Positions 45,066-56,269 of a stretch of DNA of 64,000 bases are shown in pieces. The stretch is taken from contig JAHLJT010009436.1 in assembly GCA_031308135.1 (NCBI GenBank), positions 139,770,303-139,834,302 on the forward strand, written 5' to 3'. The notes beneath the pieces are model-generated. The model had not been told where the DNA came from, did not search any database, and was given only the letters and a program-made list of their open reading frames with translations. The position numbers and the translations under genes are program-made. The first letter of the stretch is position 1. Every line of letters begins with the position of its first letter. This DNA is from Acheta domesticus (lineage: Eukaryota; Arthropoda; Insecta; Orthoptera; Gryllidae).

Positions 45066-46650
45066 CATAGCACCGAATGACCAAGACGGCAACACGTCCC
45101 ACTATCTCCAATCAGTGTTCCGTACTTCATTCTCTGCAGAGCAGACGAGTTTCCTTATAGACATCGTTACTTGTTTCTAAAAAGATTTGACCAGTTCGTA
45201 ATTCTTAACTTGTTTGGACAAAGTAAAAATATTTCGTAGAACGAAATACCCACAATAATAATTCACTTGTACATAATGTGCAATATTTCATAATAAGTGT
45301 GATTGTATATGATGTCTAAACATTTCATTAAAGTTTTCTGTGTGATATTTCAGAAGAAAAAATCTGTGAGGAATTCGTATGTAATTGAAGTTTGTGTAAG
45401 GAGATGGAATCAAAGCAATTTTATTAGAATGTTATGGTTAAATTGCGTCGTTAGAGTACAATCAGTTCTCACATTATTCTTAAAAGGTCTTCTTACATTA
45501 TTTATAGACCACAGTGCGATTATTCCCTTTCTTATTAAAATTTCAACGAATTGCTCACTTTCGGGGCGAAGAATAGTATTTTGGAATAGTCTATATGATT
45601 TACGGACTCATCAGTTTGAGAGCGTATTCTGAAATCACTGGAATGCAACATGCTATCTCTGTTTCGCCGATAAGCTTTCATGCGTTATATGGTCCAGTGG
45701 TCACAAAGTCATGAACACGCCAGCTGTTTTCTTCAGATGTACTTGACCGAAGTTCGGGAACACAGCCGTGAAAGGCGGGATCGAGGCGGTTTGCTCAATC
45801 AATATCATTAAAATTTATTAATGAGTTTACAGATCTCATTAATTACTTATATGGATCACCGAGATAGAAACTGTGTTGACACAAAGAGAATTATAGGTTT
45901 GTAATTCTACAATTTATATGTTGACGGGATTTAAATGAAAAATCTCCTTTCAGCCAGACATGTTGTCAATTTTGTTTTCTTTATAAGTCATCTTGATAGA
46001 TATTGCACATATTAATGAAGTCGACAGTTTTAATTATGTTGCAATTTACAAAACTTGTGAATTAAGATCCAAACAGCTGCATTTCACAAATATACAAAGA
46101 TCACAAGTGATTTTTTTTTCCAGGACTCGGAGAAAGAAATAAGGGGGCATAGATCCCAAAGTGTTTTAACAGATAACAGCATAAAATAACATATTTTAAC
46201 AGCATAAAATCAATGAATCAAGAAAGTCTTGTGGTATTATAAATTAATTTTCAAAGTTTGCATATTGACAGATGGGTGGTTGAAATAATTTCCGAATAGG
46301 TTTGTATTGCACAAATGAATTACTGAGATCTCATATTTCTTGTTCATTGAGGGAACTTTTTGCCCTATCAAATCTCATCCCAAAAACTATGCATATTATA
46401 TTATTTCTCATTAATTATTTCTTGACTGAGTCTCAAAACAAAACAATAAAAAACAAAAACTGGAGGTAAAAAACAAAATCCAATCTCGCATAAAATAGAT
46501 ACAAATAGAAATTTGTTTTCCTATATCGTTCAAATTACTGGAACTGTTTTCGTGTCACTCTCTGCATGGAGATCAGCAATTGACTTGATCAGTGCGACGG
46601 CGATATAAAACCCACTGAATGTATGTCTCAGCCTGCAATTAGCGTGGGTA
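45066..46650. other. AT-rich intergenic DNA
   Basis: No feature recognised. The 109-codon frame at 45303-45632 has no family signature. Confidence 0.5.
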
Positions 46651-46654
46651 ATTT

Positions 46655-46750
46655 GTTAACGTGCGCGACGGGGCAGGGATGCCGCGTCGAATGTCCCGCC
46701 CCTCGGGCAGCACAATGTGCCTGGCAGGCGGGACGGCCGAACGTATCAGA
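46655..46750. other. Very short CpG-rich patch
   Basis: About 95 bp of GC-rich sequence (GCGCGACGGGGC, CGGGCAGCAC) isolated in AT-rich DNA. Confidence 0.4.
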
Positions 46751-47200
46751 TGCGTAGGGGTACCTTTGTTACAGATACAAACAAGAAAATAAATGAATAA
46801 ATAAATAGATAATAGGATTGATTTTCGTCAATTGATTCATTGATTGATGTGACCTGGTACGTCAACTGCTAGGTCATTGGTCCCGTTTGTGTAGTGAATG
46901 TTTTTATGTCTTGAGGTGGCGGGATTCCTCCCCTGCTCGATGGTGAAAGCTGGCTATCGAGGATAGAACAAGGAAGAGGAAAGAAAGATCGCATGTGGCC
47001 GTAGCCTGTTTGCCAGGGTACTGCCACGGCATTGATCTGAGGAACCAAGGAAAGCAACTGCTCAGAGCAGCCGACCGCTTGAATTGTTCTCCAGACAGCG
47101 GCTGAATTCGACCCAGCTTTATCGTTTAGAACAGGGGTCCTCAAACTTATGAAACGTGGGGCCAGTTCACTGTCTCTCATGCCATCGGAGGGCCGGATTA

Positions 47201-47426
47201 TATAGTGCGATTTTTCTAACTCTGCCTCTCAAGCCCCTTTGGCCGATCACACGGCATTTCGTGTCTTTCGCGGTCCTGCCGCTAGATGTCGCGTGGTCGC
47301 AAGCACTGCTTGATACGGTCGCAATCATGCGATATTTAGCGGCATGACGGAGAAAGACTCGAGGTACCGTGACATAATCCATCGTGAAGACAGGCCTTGA
47401 GAGGCAGTTAGAAAAATCGCACTATA
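47201..47426. mobile_element. Foldback MITE nested in the hAT element, 226 bp
   Basis: Begins TATAGTGCGATTTTTCTAAC and ends with its inverse; the arms continue through CTGCCTCTCAAG for about 30 bases with one 2-base indel. A TA duplication is possible, since both outermost dinucleotides are TA. The interior shares ATCGTGAAGACA.GCC and GCACTGCTT with the foldback at 16589-16843. It interrupts the hAT element near its left end and is therefore younger. Confidence 0.85.
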
Positions 47427-47559
47427 GTAAAAACAAAAACTATGAACAAATTCTTATACACACTGCATATATCTTATTTTGAAGTGAAGAATCAAAACAA
47501 TATTTATCAACAACAAAAAGGAACAAATACAATATTTAAAAAATAATTCATAAAAGAAC

Positions 47560-47622
47560 ACCGATGTTTCTGGTAGAAAACATCGTTGTTTTAAAACCAT
47601 CGATTTTTTTGCCATCCCTAGA
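47560..47622. mobile_element. Solo end similar to the hAT element at 39719
   Basis: On the minus strand it reads TAGGGATGGCAAAAAAATCG and then several ACATCG-type motifs, like the left end and subterminal motifs of the 39719-40094 element. No partner end is found nearby. It lies within the 47132-47751 element, perhaps as a truncated insertion or as shared ancestry. Confidence 0.5.
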
Positions 47623-47830
47623 CACCCTAACACATAAAAAAATGTGCGGATTTTAAGAAAAAAAATCTTTAAACCATAAAAACCCGGCGGGCCGTATAAA
47701 TGTCCTCGGCGGGCCGCATGTGGCCCGCGGGCCGTAGTTTGAGGACCCCTGGTTTAGAATATCCGCCACCTTCGGGACTCAAACCCTAGGACATCTCGAT
47801 CAGAGTCGCTGGAGAGACAGCGACAATAAG

Positions 47831-48640
47831 CAAAACTCAGGAGATCAAATTTCGTGCAAACTGCCGATAAGTACTACGATTAATTTTGATAGTGAATTAC
47901 AATATATATTCAGAGAATATTTATTTTACTACTCGCACATATTTACAAATTTTTGCGATTTTTAAAATTAGATTATGTATTGTTACAATTCATAATTTTG
48001 TTATGAACCATTTTCTATTCTTTAATTTTATCTTTCCAGAAACCTCTTTAGGAATGTTATATAATTTTTTCCTCTTTTACTTCCGAAAAACTAAGTGAGA
48101 GGTTCAAAAAGAAGGAAAGAACATGCTTAAGGTGATAATACGACTACAAAAAAAACCCACTCATTATCTTCTAATTATTTACATTTTTCGTATGGAAAAC
48201 GGTTTTTACCTGTACCGCAACATTGTGAATAAACCATCGAAATAACCATCGAATAAACTATTGATCGAAACATCAAGTATCGCAACTTTGTTCGGATGCT
48301 CGATCCGTGGGCCGAGATAGTAGTGTCAGCAACTCGCTGCACGCGTTCTTGTCTCGTCGCTGGCTTTGCTGCAGCAGCAGCTTCATGTTTCTGTGCTGAG
48401 CTTTCACTAACATTTTCTGGCCATGATCCTCATTCAACTCTTTTTACGGTTAATATACTTATACATATCTAGTAAAGGAAAGTAGTACTTTCGATTTGTA
48501 CTTTCAGAAATAAAATACAATGGACAAAGATTGTTTCATGTCACTAATTTCATTTTGAGTGAGGCTTTTTCCAGCTTCAGGGGCTGGCGATTTTGGCTAT
48601 TCGTGCTCGGTGCCCACTATATCTGTCATGGGGACACATA
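47831..48640. other. AT-rich intergenic DNA
   Basis: No features recognised. Confidence 0.45.
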
Positions 48641-48689
48641 TTAACATTTTCACTAGACACACGTGTGGTCTCCTCTTCGGCCTGTGGTC

Positions 48690-48845
48690 AGCAGACTCAC
48701 AACGCCTTCCGTGACAAGACATTTACACACATGAAAGACAAGTGATAATCATATCCACCGCGGGACTCGAACCCGCGACCCTTCGGACCGAGGCGCTGAG
48801 TCGTCACACGCTGTAGCCACCTCGGACATCCATGTCAGCCATGTT
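48690..48845 (-). mobile_element. tRNA-derived SINE head
   Basis: On the minus strand a tRNA-like region (about 48760-48840) has an A box in GTCCGAGGTGGCTACAGCG and a B box GGTTCGAGTCCCGC at normal spacing. It lies close to a tRNA-Ser/Leu pattern and to the head of the SINE at 39182. A tRNA-unrelated body follows leftwards. The tail and target duplication are not resolved. A functional tRNA is unlikely because acceptor pairing and the anticodon arm are poor. Confidence 0.75.
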
Positions 48846-49084
48846 ATTAATTGCAAAGCATATCAGTATATCAGGTATATCCGCATTAATATGTTGTCAT
48901 CGAATTAGTACGTAGTATGTATAGGTGTGTAGCTTATGAAACAAACAGGAGGTAGCATTTGGAACGGCAAATCTCTGAACAAATAAATAAAAAACTTCAA
49001 CGATATTTTGTGCAATAATAATGTACTAGTTTGGGTTATTTCAGTTTGTGAACAGCATTTCACTCACTCTTATTAGCCAATCCC

Positions 49085-49330
49085 GTGCATTCTTCGCCCC
49101 CGAAGCTCCCCACATTTGCATGGCCTCCACCACCGCCTCCCGCTGCAGCCCACGCAGAGGCATCGCTCGGCTAACGGCTCGCCAGCCCGCGTCCCGCGAA
49201 CCGGTATGGGCGTCGCCTCGGCCGAGCGACGGAGGCGGCCGTAACGTGTGCTGAGAAGGCGGCGCGGAGCGACCGACGGCGGTGATGACGTTAGCAGTGG
49301 TGGTGGAGAGCGATGTGAAAATAGCGGCGG
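49085..49330. other. CpG-rich island
   Basis: GC-rich block with open frames on both strands. The minus-strand frame 49041-49430 ends in a non-repetitive stretch (M-P-L-R-G-L-Q-R-E-A-V-V-E-A-M and onward) that looks more protein-like than most here, but I recognise no family and no splice structure. Confidence 0.45.
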
Positions 49331-49537
49331 TGTCACGGTGGCAATGATGATTCTGGTAAATGAGGTGGTTTGCGATGTACTTATTTACCAGGACGGAGCA
49401 GTGACACCAAAATTTGCTGAAACAGGTCATGTTGCATTAACGTGTTCTACGCAGAGTATAAGCAGAGTGTCTGGGTGATGTCGGTGTTATGAGTTTTCGT
49501 GACGGAAGAAGGCTTTGTCTGAATCATAGGACAGCCA

Positions 49538-49703
49538 CTATACTTGGATTTATTTAGAGCTCAGTTTGAAGTAAATCAGCTCTTGACAGTGTCATCCAAT
49601 CGGGAGCTTATATGTCACTACAGTGACGTTCAAGCTCCCGATTGGATGAAACCTTCAACAGCTGATTTACTTCAAACGCAGCTCTAAATTAATCCAATTA
49701 TAG
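49538..49703. repeat. 166-bp full-length foldback
   Basis: Two 82-base arms (49538-49619 and 49622-49703) are gapless inverse copies with about 85% identity and a 2-base loop, so the whole element is one palindrome. The outer ends read CTATA.TTGGATT. The inner arms carry TCCAATCGGGAGCTT, a motif also found in both arms of the foldback at 57734. If TA is the target, the outermost TATA would hold the duplication. If transcribed it would give a long double-stranded RNA hairpin. Confidence 0.92.
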
Positions 49704-50145
49704 GCAGTTTAATTGTTGTAACTTGGGGGTTTGGGAGTACTGTATTGTATCGATTGTACGTAACTTGTGTTAATTAGTCTCCATGAAAGGAAAAGACCAT
49801 CAGAAAATTGTAAGCATTTACGTACGACTGAATAGACATTTTCATTCCGAAATACACTCTGTACGAATAAACAATTCCAGTGCATCCAAGAATCGCTCAA
49901 ATTTATTACTGCTATTTCATTCAGTATTAGTATTAGTTTTTTTCAGTTTCGATTGAACCCCAATTGTATGGCCCAGCAAGTAATCGATTTACAATTACAA
50001 TAAGAGATTCACGTTGAAATTATATTGCAAGCTAAGTGGTTCAGCTATTATCGCCTGTTAACACTGTACGCTTTGCCAATCCCTCTTACCTCTGGCAGAA
50101 AATAATGGCGTTCGAATTACACCAATCGAGTTCCTTCTTCGTCCT
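49704..50145. other. AT-rich intergenic DNA
   Basis: No feature recognised. Confidence 0.45.
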
Positions 50146-50149
50146 TTTG

Positions 50150-50330
50150 CCGTCCTGAGGCACTTCCTGCGATGGATTTGCGCCGTCCGCCCGCGAACCC
50201 GTGACCGCTGGGATTTCCTCCGGCGGAGGGTGACTCGCCTCGTCAGCGCCCACGTAACGGAGAGAACAGCGCTCGGGCCGCGTAAGCGATATGCCGGCGC
50301 CGCGCCCTAGCAGTCGCATCTCACGTCACC
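50150..50330. other. Small CpG-rich island
   Basis: GC-rich block between AT-rich tracts; compositional open frames only. Confidence 0.45.
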
Positions 50331-50720
50331 GTCTCTATCTATTCTTCTCCCAACTTCGCTTTTGGATGCAGCAAGTCGTGCACTTTACACTCGGCTACGC
50401 CCACTTTAGCACGGTCGTTTCGGAAATCTCCATGTTAAACCATTTGGGATCGGAACATGCCGTTACTGACACTGAGTAGAGCTGTGATTTCGAAAACCAG
50501 AAAATTAGGCGGTTAGTACCTTCCCTGGGATTTCACTGAGAGAGTTCTGCTTTCGCTGCCTCCGAGTCTAATTTATAAGTTTATGAAGTCACAATATTTT
50601 CCACTCTAATGCAGTTTTCTCTCTAACAGATCAGAAATGCTAGATAATTAAAACGAGTTGATTCTTATTACAGAATCGATGACGACACCCATTCGTTAGA
50701 CCGTTTCCCAGACCCTCTAG
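50331..50720. other. Intergenic DNA
   Basis: No feature recognised. Confidence 0.4.
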
Positions 50721-50769
50721 ATTTCTCACATATTTTCCTTATCCGATGCCTTCATAACCTTCACCGTCC

Positions 50770-51240
50770 CCACCGCTTCCACCTACATCGCGTCCGTCGC
50801 CTTCACCCCTTCGCCATCCCCTCCACTCGGTCGCCTCCATCGCCGTTGCATCCATCGGCTTCTCCCCTTCGCCATTCCCTCCACCCCGGTCGCCTCCATT
50901 GCCATTGCCTCCGTCGCCTCCCTTTCGCCATTCCCTCCGCTCTAGTCGCCTCCATCACCATTGCCTCCATCGCCTTCTCCCCTACGCCATTCCCTCCACC
51001 CGGTCGCCTCCATTGCCATTGCCTCCGTCGCCTCCCTTTCGCCATTCCCTCCGCTCTAGTCGCCTCCATCGCCTTTGCCTCCGTTGCCTTCTCCCCTCCG
51101 CCATTCCCTCCACCCCGGTCGTGTCCATCGCCATTGCCACCGCCCCCGGTCGCCTCCATCGCCGTTGCATCTATCGGTTTCTCCCCTCCGCCATTCCCAC
51201 CGCGCCCGATCGTCTCCATCGCCATAACCTCCGTCGCCTC
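50770..51240. repeat. Higher-order minisatellite, ~57-bp units in ~115-bp pairs
   Basis: The landmark GGTCGCCTCCAT occurs at 50829, 50888, 51002 and 51148, with the variant GGTCGTGTCCAT at 51117. The block at 50888 (GGTCGCCTCCATTGCC through CCGCTCTAGTCGCC) recurs 114 bp later. Units consist of TCGCC, CCATCGCC and GCCATTCCCTCC modules. On the minus strand they read as M-E-A-T, G-M-A and R-R-Q-W-Q-W strings, which explains the 193-codon frame. Confidence 0.88.
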
Positions 51241-51410
51241 CTGCCTCTCCGCCGCCGCGTGCCAGGCCACTCGATGTAAGTTTTTCGCTGCGCGAGCGGT
51301 GTCGGTTTGCGCTGCGCCTCGTCGGCGGCCTCGCCGCGGTGCGATCGCCCCAGACGCCTCGTTCCAGCGGCAGGAAGGGGCCACGTTTCGCTGCCGTTAG
51401 GTTTTTCACT
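51241..51410. other. CpG-rich island right of the minisatellite
   Basis: GC-rich, CpG-dense block. The plus-strand frame 51339-51632 leaves the island and continues for about 75 codons into less GC-rich DNA (residues such as D-V-E-L-R-W-Y-D-A-F), without a recognised domain. Confidence 0.45.
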
Positions 51411-53815
51411 TTCCTCCCCGATGCTGATGTCGAGCTGCGATGGTACGATGCCTTCGCACAGTTCCCACCGTGGAACCCGCTGCTGTTAATTTCCAGCGCG
51501 TGCGAAAAACCGTGCCGTGGCAGAAATGAACTTGCGATATACTTACCTCAAGGTGTGCCTCCACGTGATCCTATTGCAGATTTTATCACGTTTACTGGAA
51601 ATTATGTTCCTGAATGTAATTCGTGTGTCTAGGTTATTATATTATCTATTCGGTTGACAAATTTATATTACGTAAAAGGGTTAAAAGTATTCATAAATTA
51701 ACTTTTAGAATTGGACATCTTAAGAATATTAGTGATTTTCCCTAATTTTGTATTTTTATTTTTTTAAGCATGAAAACAACGGAGTTGGGTATGTTAAAAG
51801 TATTCGGTCCATTAACTATTTCTGTCGACAATGTGGATCAGATGAGCAATTTTAATATTGGAATCTGAGGTAAATAAATCTATATCTCCGTACTAAGAAT
51901 TGTTTGAATTTATTACATCTGGGATGTATGATATGCACTGTATATATTAACAAGGATTGAAGAGAGAATGGAACCGGAAGGGACACCATCAGCACTTGGA
52001 TATGATGAAAATGAATTGTTACTTTGAACTCTGAACTCTCTGTAAGAAAACTACTTATTATTTTTAAGAGATATTGGGAACTATCTAGTTTTCATTTCGT
52101 CTAGATATTTAGCCAGCAACACAAACATAAATCTTACAATATCGAGTAACAGTAACGCCGACGTATTGCTGGCTGCAAATTGATCAGCTGTGAATAAAAT
52201 TCTAATTAAAATGAATAAAAATGATAATAAATTCTCCAGTTTGAAAACTAGCATATTAAATTATCAGTTTCATTATCAGAACGGACGAGATGTTCAAATA
52301 TGTTGAAACGTTTTTGTATTATGTAACGGACTAGGCAATAGCGTCCAAACATTGTATTACACGAAATGAAAGTAATATACTGTCAAATAATGTGGAATTG
52401 GAGGTTTTGCACTTAAAACTTACAATTCTTATTTTCCTCAACATTTGGTTAAGTTTTTTTGCTGCCTGCTGAGACCAGCTCTCATCCCTCTTGCCTTGAA
52501 CTTCGAGCCATCACGCTGTATACACACTTCACATGTTGGCGTTTTGTTGTTTCACTTCGGCGAACAGCGTCTGTGCGCTGACGGACAGAAACCACTGCAT
52601 CATTCCCTCGTGCCACCGAGACACAAATAGCGAGCCCCTTCGTATGTCGTTTGTGGCCATTTTGCGGGCTGACGGATGGGTGGAGTCGCGTGACACGATG
52701 CTAAGTGACTCGACAGGTTCGCCTCTCAGGGGAGAGACTTGTCAACAGCAGTATTCGCTGCAAACTATTAAGCCAATCCGGGGTTGAAGTGTTGTTCTGT
52801 TTTGACATTTGTGATACATTTTTGTGAGGGAATGTTACAAATATTTTTCATGATATTGACTGACATCAAAAATCAATAATGATAATCTGTTTGAAAATGA
52901 GTAAAATGAACTTATTAAATTTACCCGAACACGGTCAAAGTTGACAAGTAAAACATTTTCAACATTTTTTTTCAGTAAGAAAGTATACAATGCTTTCGAT
53001 ATGTATGTTGTTTACCTCCCTTATTGTTAAGCACATTCTCATGTAAGTAATAATAACATTAACTTAATTACTTATTTCCGTTAATTGGAATTAGTGACTT
53101 GTATTAGATGTGGTTTATTTGAATTTATTACATTAATGTGTAGCATCATCACACTGTTTATTCCATTATTATTTACGAAAAAAGTGATAACTTATTTCCT
53201 TCCAAGAGGCAAAAAATGACAATTTGTTGAACAATTCCATCAAATCATCAAATTCAAAAATATATTACTGCTGATGTAGAATGCGTTTGAAGTGTGTTTT
53301 AGTTTGAAAATCAAAATCGACAATATATTCTAATATTCTAAAACATAAACGATGTAAATATGATACAATTTACAATTCTATTAAGATATTTTAAGGTCAT
53401 TTGTGTCGTTCGAATGAAATTTAATATTAATTCGTACATGTGATGAAAAGAACATCATAGCTGAAACGTACGCAGTTGTTAACAAAAGTGGATCCCTTCG
53501 CAATGGAAGGGACTAATATATTAACTTTCATTTATAATTCTACATTTTATGTATGTATTAGAAAATAGAAAAATGGATCGGCCCTCTACATTCTAAAGCA
53601 CTAGCAACCGCTTTTACAACCGCACTACGTTTAAATTCAAATTCCGAGTGCAATTTGTTTTATACTGAAACTGAATGGGCACTGATTAACTTTTAGAGGC
53701 CTATGTCATTCCCCTTTCTGGGTGAACATTTTTGAATCTTGCAATTTCTCGGCCCGTCCTTTTCTTTATGACTCTTCTTCCTAGCGATGCCACTAAACGT
53801 CATCCCGTCACCCAT
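51411..53815. other. Long AT-rich intergenic DNA
   Basis: About 2.4 kb of AT-rich DNA. A less AT-rich patch at 52480-52780 carries two overlapping frames without domains. Nothing else recognised. Confidence 0.45.
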
Positions 53816-54015
53816 GTCCCATTAAACTCTGCTCCGCCCACGAGTTCCATCGCTTTCGACACCCGTGATCTGGAGGCCGGGCAGAGGTAGCTGAGAGACG
53901 GCCGCCTTGACGGCGCCTGGCGTTCAGCGGGTTGCCGACCTGAGGCAGTGACGGCGCCGAGATCACCCGTACTTTCCCAGTCGCAGCCGTTCAAGGCCAG
54001 GCGGCCGGGTTACAG
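53816..54015. other. Moderately CpG-rich patch
   Basis: GC-richer DNA with GACGGCGCC-type repeats near 53908 and 53950. No gene signal. Confidence 0.4.
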
Positions 54016-54488
54016 AATTGAATTTCTTGTTACCAGAAGCAAGGGAAAAAGACCGCGGCGAACGGAAGTCGAACTGCGACTCACGCCATGGACCTCTGAC
54101 TAACGCCGTACGATTCACGTATGTGGTAACGGTTTTTGTTCGCGATTTCGGTTCTGACGAAATGACCCGGCGTGTTTCCCTAATTGTGAAAGGAAAAAAA
54201 AGAGCGTCTTAAAAACGTCTTTGTTTTTTTCATTTCCAGGGAACTATTGCAAACTAACCATTTGATTTTGTGGAAGAAGGAAACGTATGCCAACATCTTG
54301 CTTGTACTATTGACTGACTTACTTGTGAAATAATGCAAATATTTGAACTTACATGATTAAATCTAACATCAATACAATTCCACAGAAAAAAACAACTCAG
54401 TGTTTTATGAAATACTTATTATAAAATGTATTTTAAGTTTGATTTGAATTCTCCGAATGTGTGAAATGATTTCATATAAAATATTTTA
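54016..54488. other. AT-rich intergenic DNA
   Basis: No feature recognised. Confidence 0.4.
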
Positions 54489-54509
54489 ATAATAATAATA
54501 ATAATAATA

Positions 54510-54552
<43 letters not shown>
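54489..54552. repeat. (TAA)n microsatellite
   Basis: About 21 TAA/AAT units with one TAG interruption. The poly-isoleucine minus-strand frame at 54419-54601 is an artefact of it. Confidence 0.97.
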
Positions 54553-54554
<2 letters not shown>

Positions 54555-54734
54555 GTTGTTGCATTTCGTACACTAGAAAAACTAATTCCAGCTACACACA
54601 CTGAAACACTATATTTAAGCCTAGCCCGTTTCAGCTAATACAATATAGAAATCAACTCCCACTGACGAAGAGAACAAGTTTGCCCAACTACGCGCTTCCG
54701 AAAGTTCGAAAGTGATCGCAGACACCTACGCAGT

Positions 54735-54960
54735 CAGATGCATTGGGGGCGGAAGTAATTGTCCGTGTTCCGGCGATGGGCGAGGGAGCCTCGGCTCCGG
54801 GGGCGCGAGCAAACTACTGGCCCGTTCGCAGCGCGGGGGGTGGGCAGATGGAGAAACGGTGTCGTCCCCGCGCGCCGCGTTTGCGCGCAAGGGAAGGAAT
54901 GTTCCGGGCTGATTTATAGCGGCGCCGAGCACAAGCGAAAGTTCCCACTTTTTCATTGTC
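54735..54960. other. CpG island with AT-motif edge
   Basis: GC-rich block ending in GGGCTGATTTATAGCGGCGC, another island edge that mixes an AT-rich core (TTTATAG) with CpG DNA. CAACGCATGCGTTAA follows at 54960. Compositional frames on both strands. Confidence 0.5.
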
Positions 54961-55545
54961 AACGCATGCGTTAAAATTTCGGGACTCATTTTTATGCGAA
55001 ACCAGAACAGACTGAGTGCTTCTGGGAAAGTTTTCGTGACTATCATTAATATAGAGTGGATAAAGGAATTTTATTTGTCTGAAAATTTCCCATAGAGTTA
55101 ACATTTCATCGGTAATATTTATTAAATTAGGGAGTTAAATAATTTTATTTATATTCATTGTAAGGAAAAGGTGGCGTTGTCAGGGTATCTTTTGCGTTTG
55201 AAAGAGCTTTGTCTAAAAGTGTAAGATAAAGTGACAGTATCATAGTTTTACTGCATGAAATGTAAGTTATTACGCTCGATTAATAACTTCAATAATTAAC
55301 CAATAAATTTTATTTCTTTTCAAAACGTAAGTCAATATTACTTTTGATCATTTCCTTTTTCTATCCAGCTGAATGACAATTTTCTCAAATGATAGTTCGC
55401 AGGTGACGCAAACACTTTAATTGTATGCAAAAATCAACTTAAAAACTGCAATAAATACTGAAGAAAATCTTGGTACCACAATATCGTGTATCGTTTAATA
55501 ATTGCCAATAGTTCTGCAAAGTATTTATTCTCTGATACGCTGAAA
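54961..55545. other. AT-rich intergenic DNA
   Basis: No feature recognised. Confidence 0.4.
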
Positions 55546-55800
55546 CAGGCGCGGATTTAGAAAGTGTTTCAGAGAAAGGAAACAATTTCAATTCGGGCGC
55601 CTCTGTCTCTCCTATTCATAAACATCTTTAAATACTGGAAAAAATGTTAGGTCTCAAATTTTAAAAAAACAACATTATTTACAATTAAACAGAATATTTA
55701 TTATGGGATTACTACGTTTGATCAATACGTGTTAATTGGTTTGAATAAATTAAGTGAAATGACAGAAAATTTTTCCTGAGGGAGGTCATGGTCCCCACGT
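55546..55800. mobile_element. Probable truncated DNA-transposon fragment
   Basis: CAGGCGCGGATTTAGAAAGTG at 55546 resembles a common transposon terminus (GGCGCGGATCCAGAA type). About 230 bp later the sequence TGAGGGAGGTCATGGTCCCC resembles the opposite subterminal region. A matching inverse terminus is missing, so the element appears truncated on the right. Confidence 0.45.
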
Positions 55801-55854
55801 CTAGTCAGTAGGAGTCAATAACCCGTTTAAGGATTGGAGAAACGATGGAAGGCA

Positions 55855-56130
55855 GTGGGGGGGGGGTAGCAATTTCGTGTCGCATGGGGGCTGGCGCCCA
55901 ACGAGTGCCGCAGACGCAAAGACGCAAATTGATCCCCTGACGTCACGCCGCGCGAGGGCGGCGCGGCTTCGTCGCCCGTGACGCGGACGGGTTTGTTCGG
56001 ACGTCATCCGAAGAGGCGCAGCGATCCGACGACAGCTGTCGATACCCATCTGTTTCCGCTCGCGCCTGTTTCTTGCCGAGATGCCGCATCCCCTTGGACG
56101 GTCGTGTAATTCGAACCTACGTGCGTCACT
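55855..56130. other. CpG-rich island
   Basis: GC-rich block starting with a G9 run at 55857-55866 and containing TGACGTCACGCCGCGCG (two CRE-like TGACGTCA halves). CRE-type sites in CpG islands are typical of promoters, but no transcript can be assigned. Confidence 0.5.
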
Positions 56131-56233
56131 CGTGCTTACCTGTGTTAGCTCTCGCATAAAGATGAAGCGCCCTGATACAACGATGAAGAGCGGTTGCATA
56201 ACACGTCTCGACTGGCACTTGTGCGCGGAATGG

Positions 56234-56269
56234 CTCTATACAGGAGATCCAATCTCCGCGTGTATAGAG
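56234..56269. other. Short hairpin
   Basis: CTCTATACA-GGAGAT and ATCTCC-gcg-TGTATAGAG can pair over 15 bases with a 3-base bulge and a loop of about 3 bases. It lies in a moderately GC-rich tract (56160-56560). Function unknown. Confidence 0.5.

Larger units (their letters stand above)
47132..47751. mobile_element. Non-autonomous hAT-like element, 620 bp, nested
   Basis: It starts CAGGGGTCCTCAAACT and ends with the exact inverse (16 bp), with the perfect duplication GTTTAGAA (47124-47131 and 47752-47759) and TA at the target centre. The right subterminal region is GC-rich (GGCCCGCGGGCC). It sits inside family R copy 3 and contains a foldback at 47201-47426. No transposase frame. Confidence 0.96.
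46850..47830 (-). mobile_element. SINE-like family R, copy 3, interrupted by a hAT element
   Basis: The left part (46850-47123) and right part (47760-47830) align to family R copy 2 across the insertion, with the host sequence ATCGTTTAGAATATCCGCC restored when the 620-bp hAT element and one duplication are removed. Read on the minus strand, the head holds GGTTTGAGTCCCGAA, close to a B box. The tail end holds AATGACCTAGCAGTTGACG, also seen in the SINE at 39035. It is followed by ATCA/AATA-type repeats. Confidence 0.78.

Noticed and set aside
48760..48840. Functional tRNA-Ser/Leu gene
   Set aside because: Good A and B boxes but poor stem pairing and an attached tRNA-unrelated body; a SINE head fits better.
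49041..49430. 129-residue minus-strand gene
   Set aside because: The C-terminal part looks somewhat protein-like, but no family, splice site or promoter can be recognised and GC content explains the open frame.
50803..51384. 193-residue minus-strand repeat protein
   Set aside because: It is explained by the ~57/115-bp minisatellite; period and unit divergence show no codon pattern.
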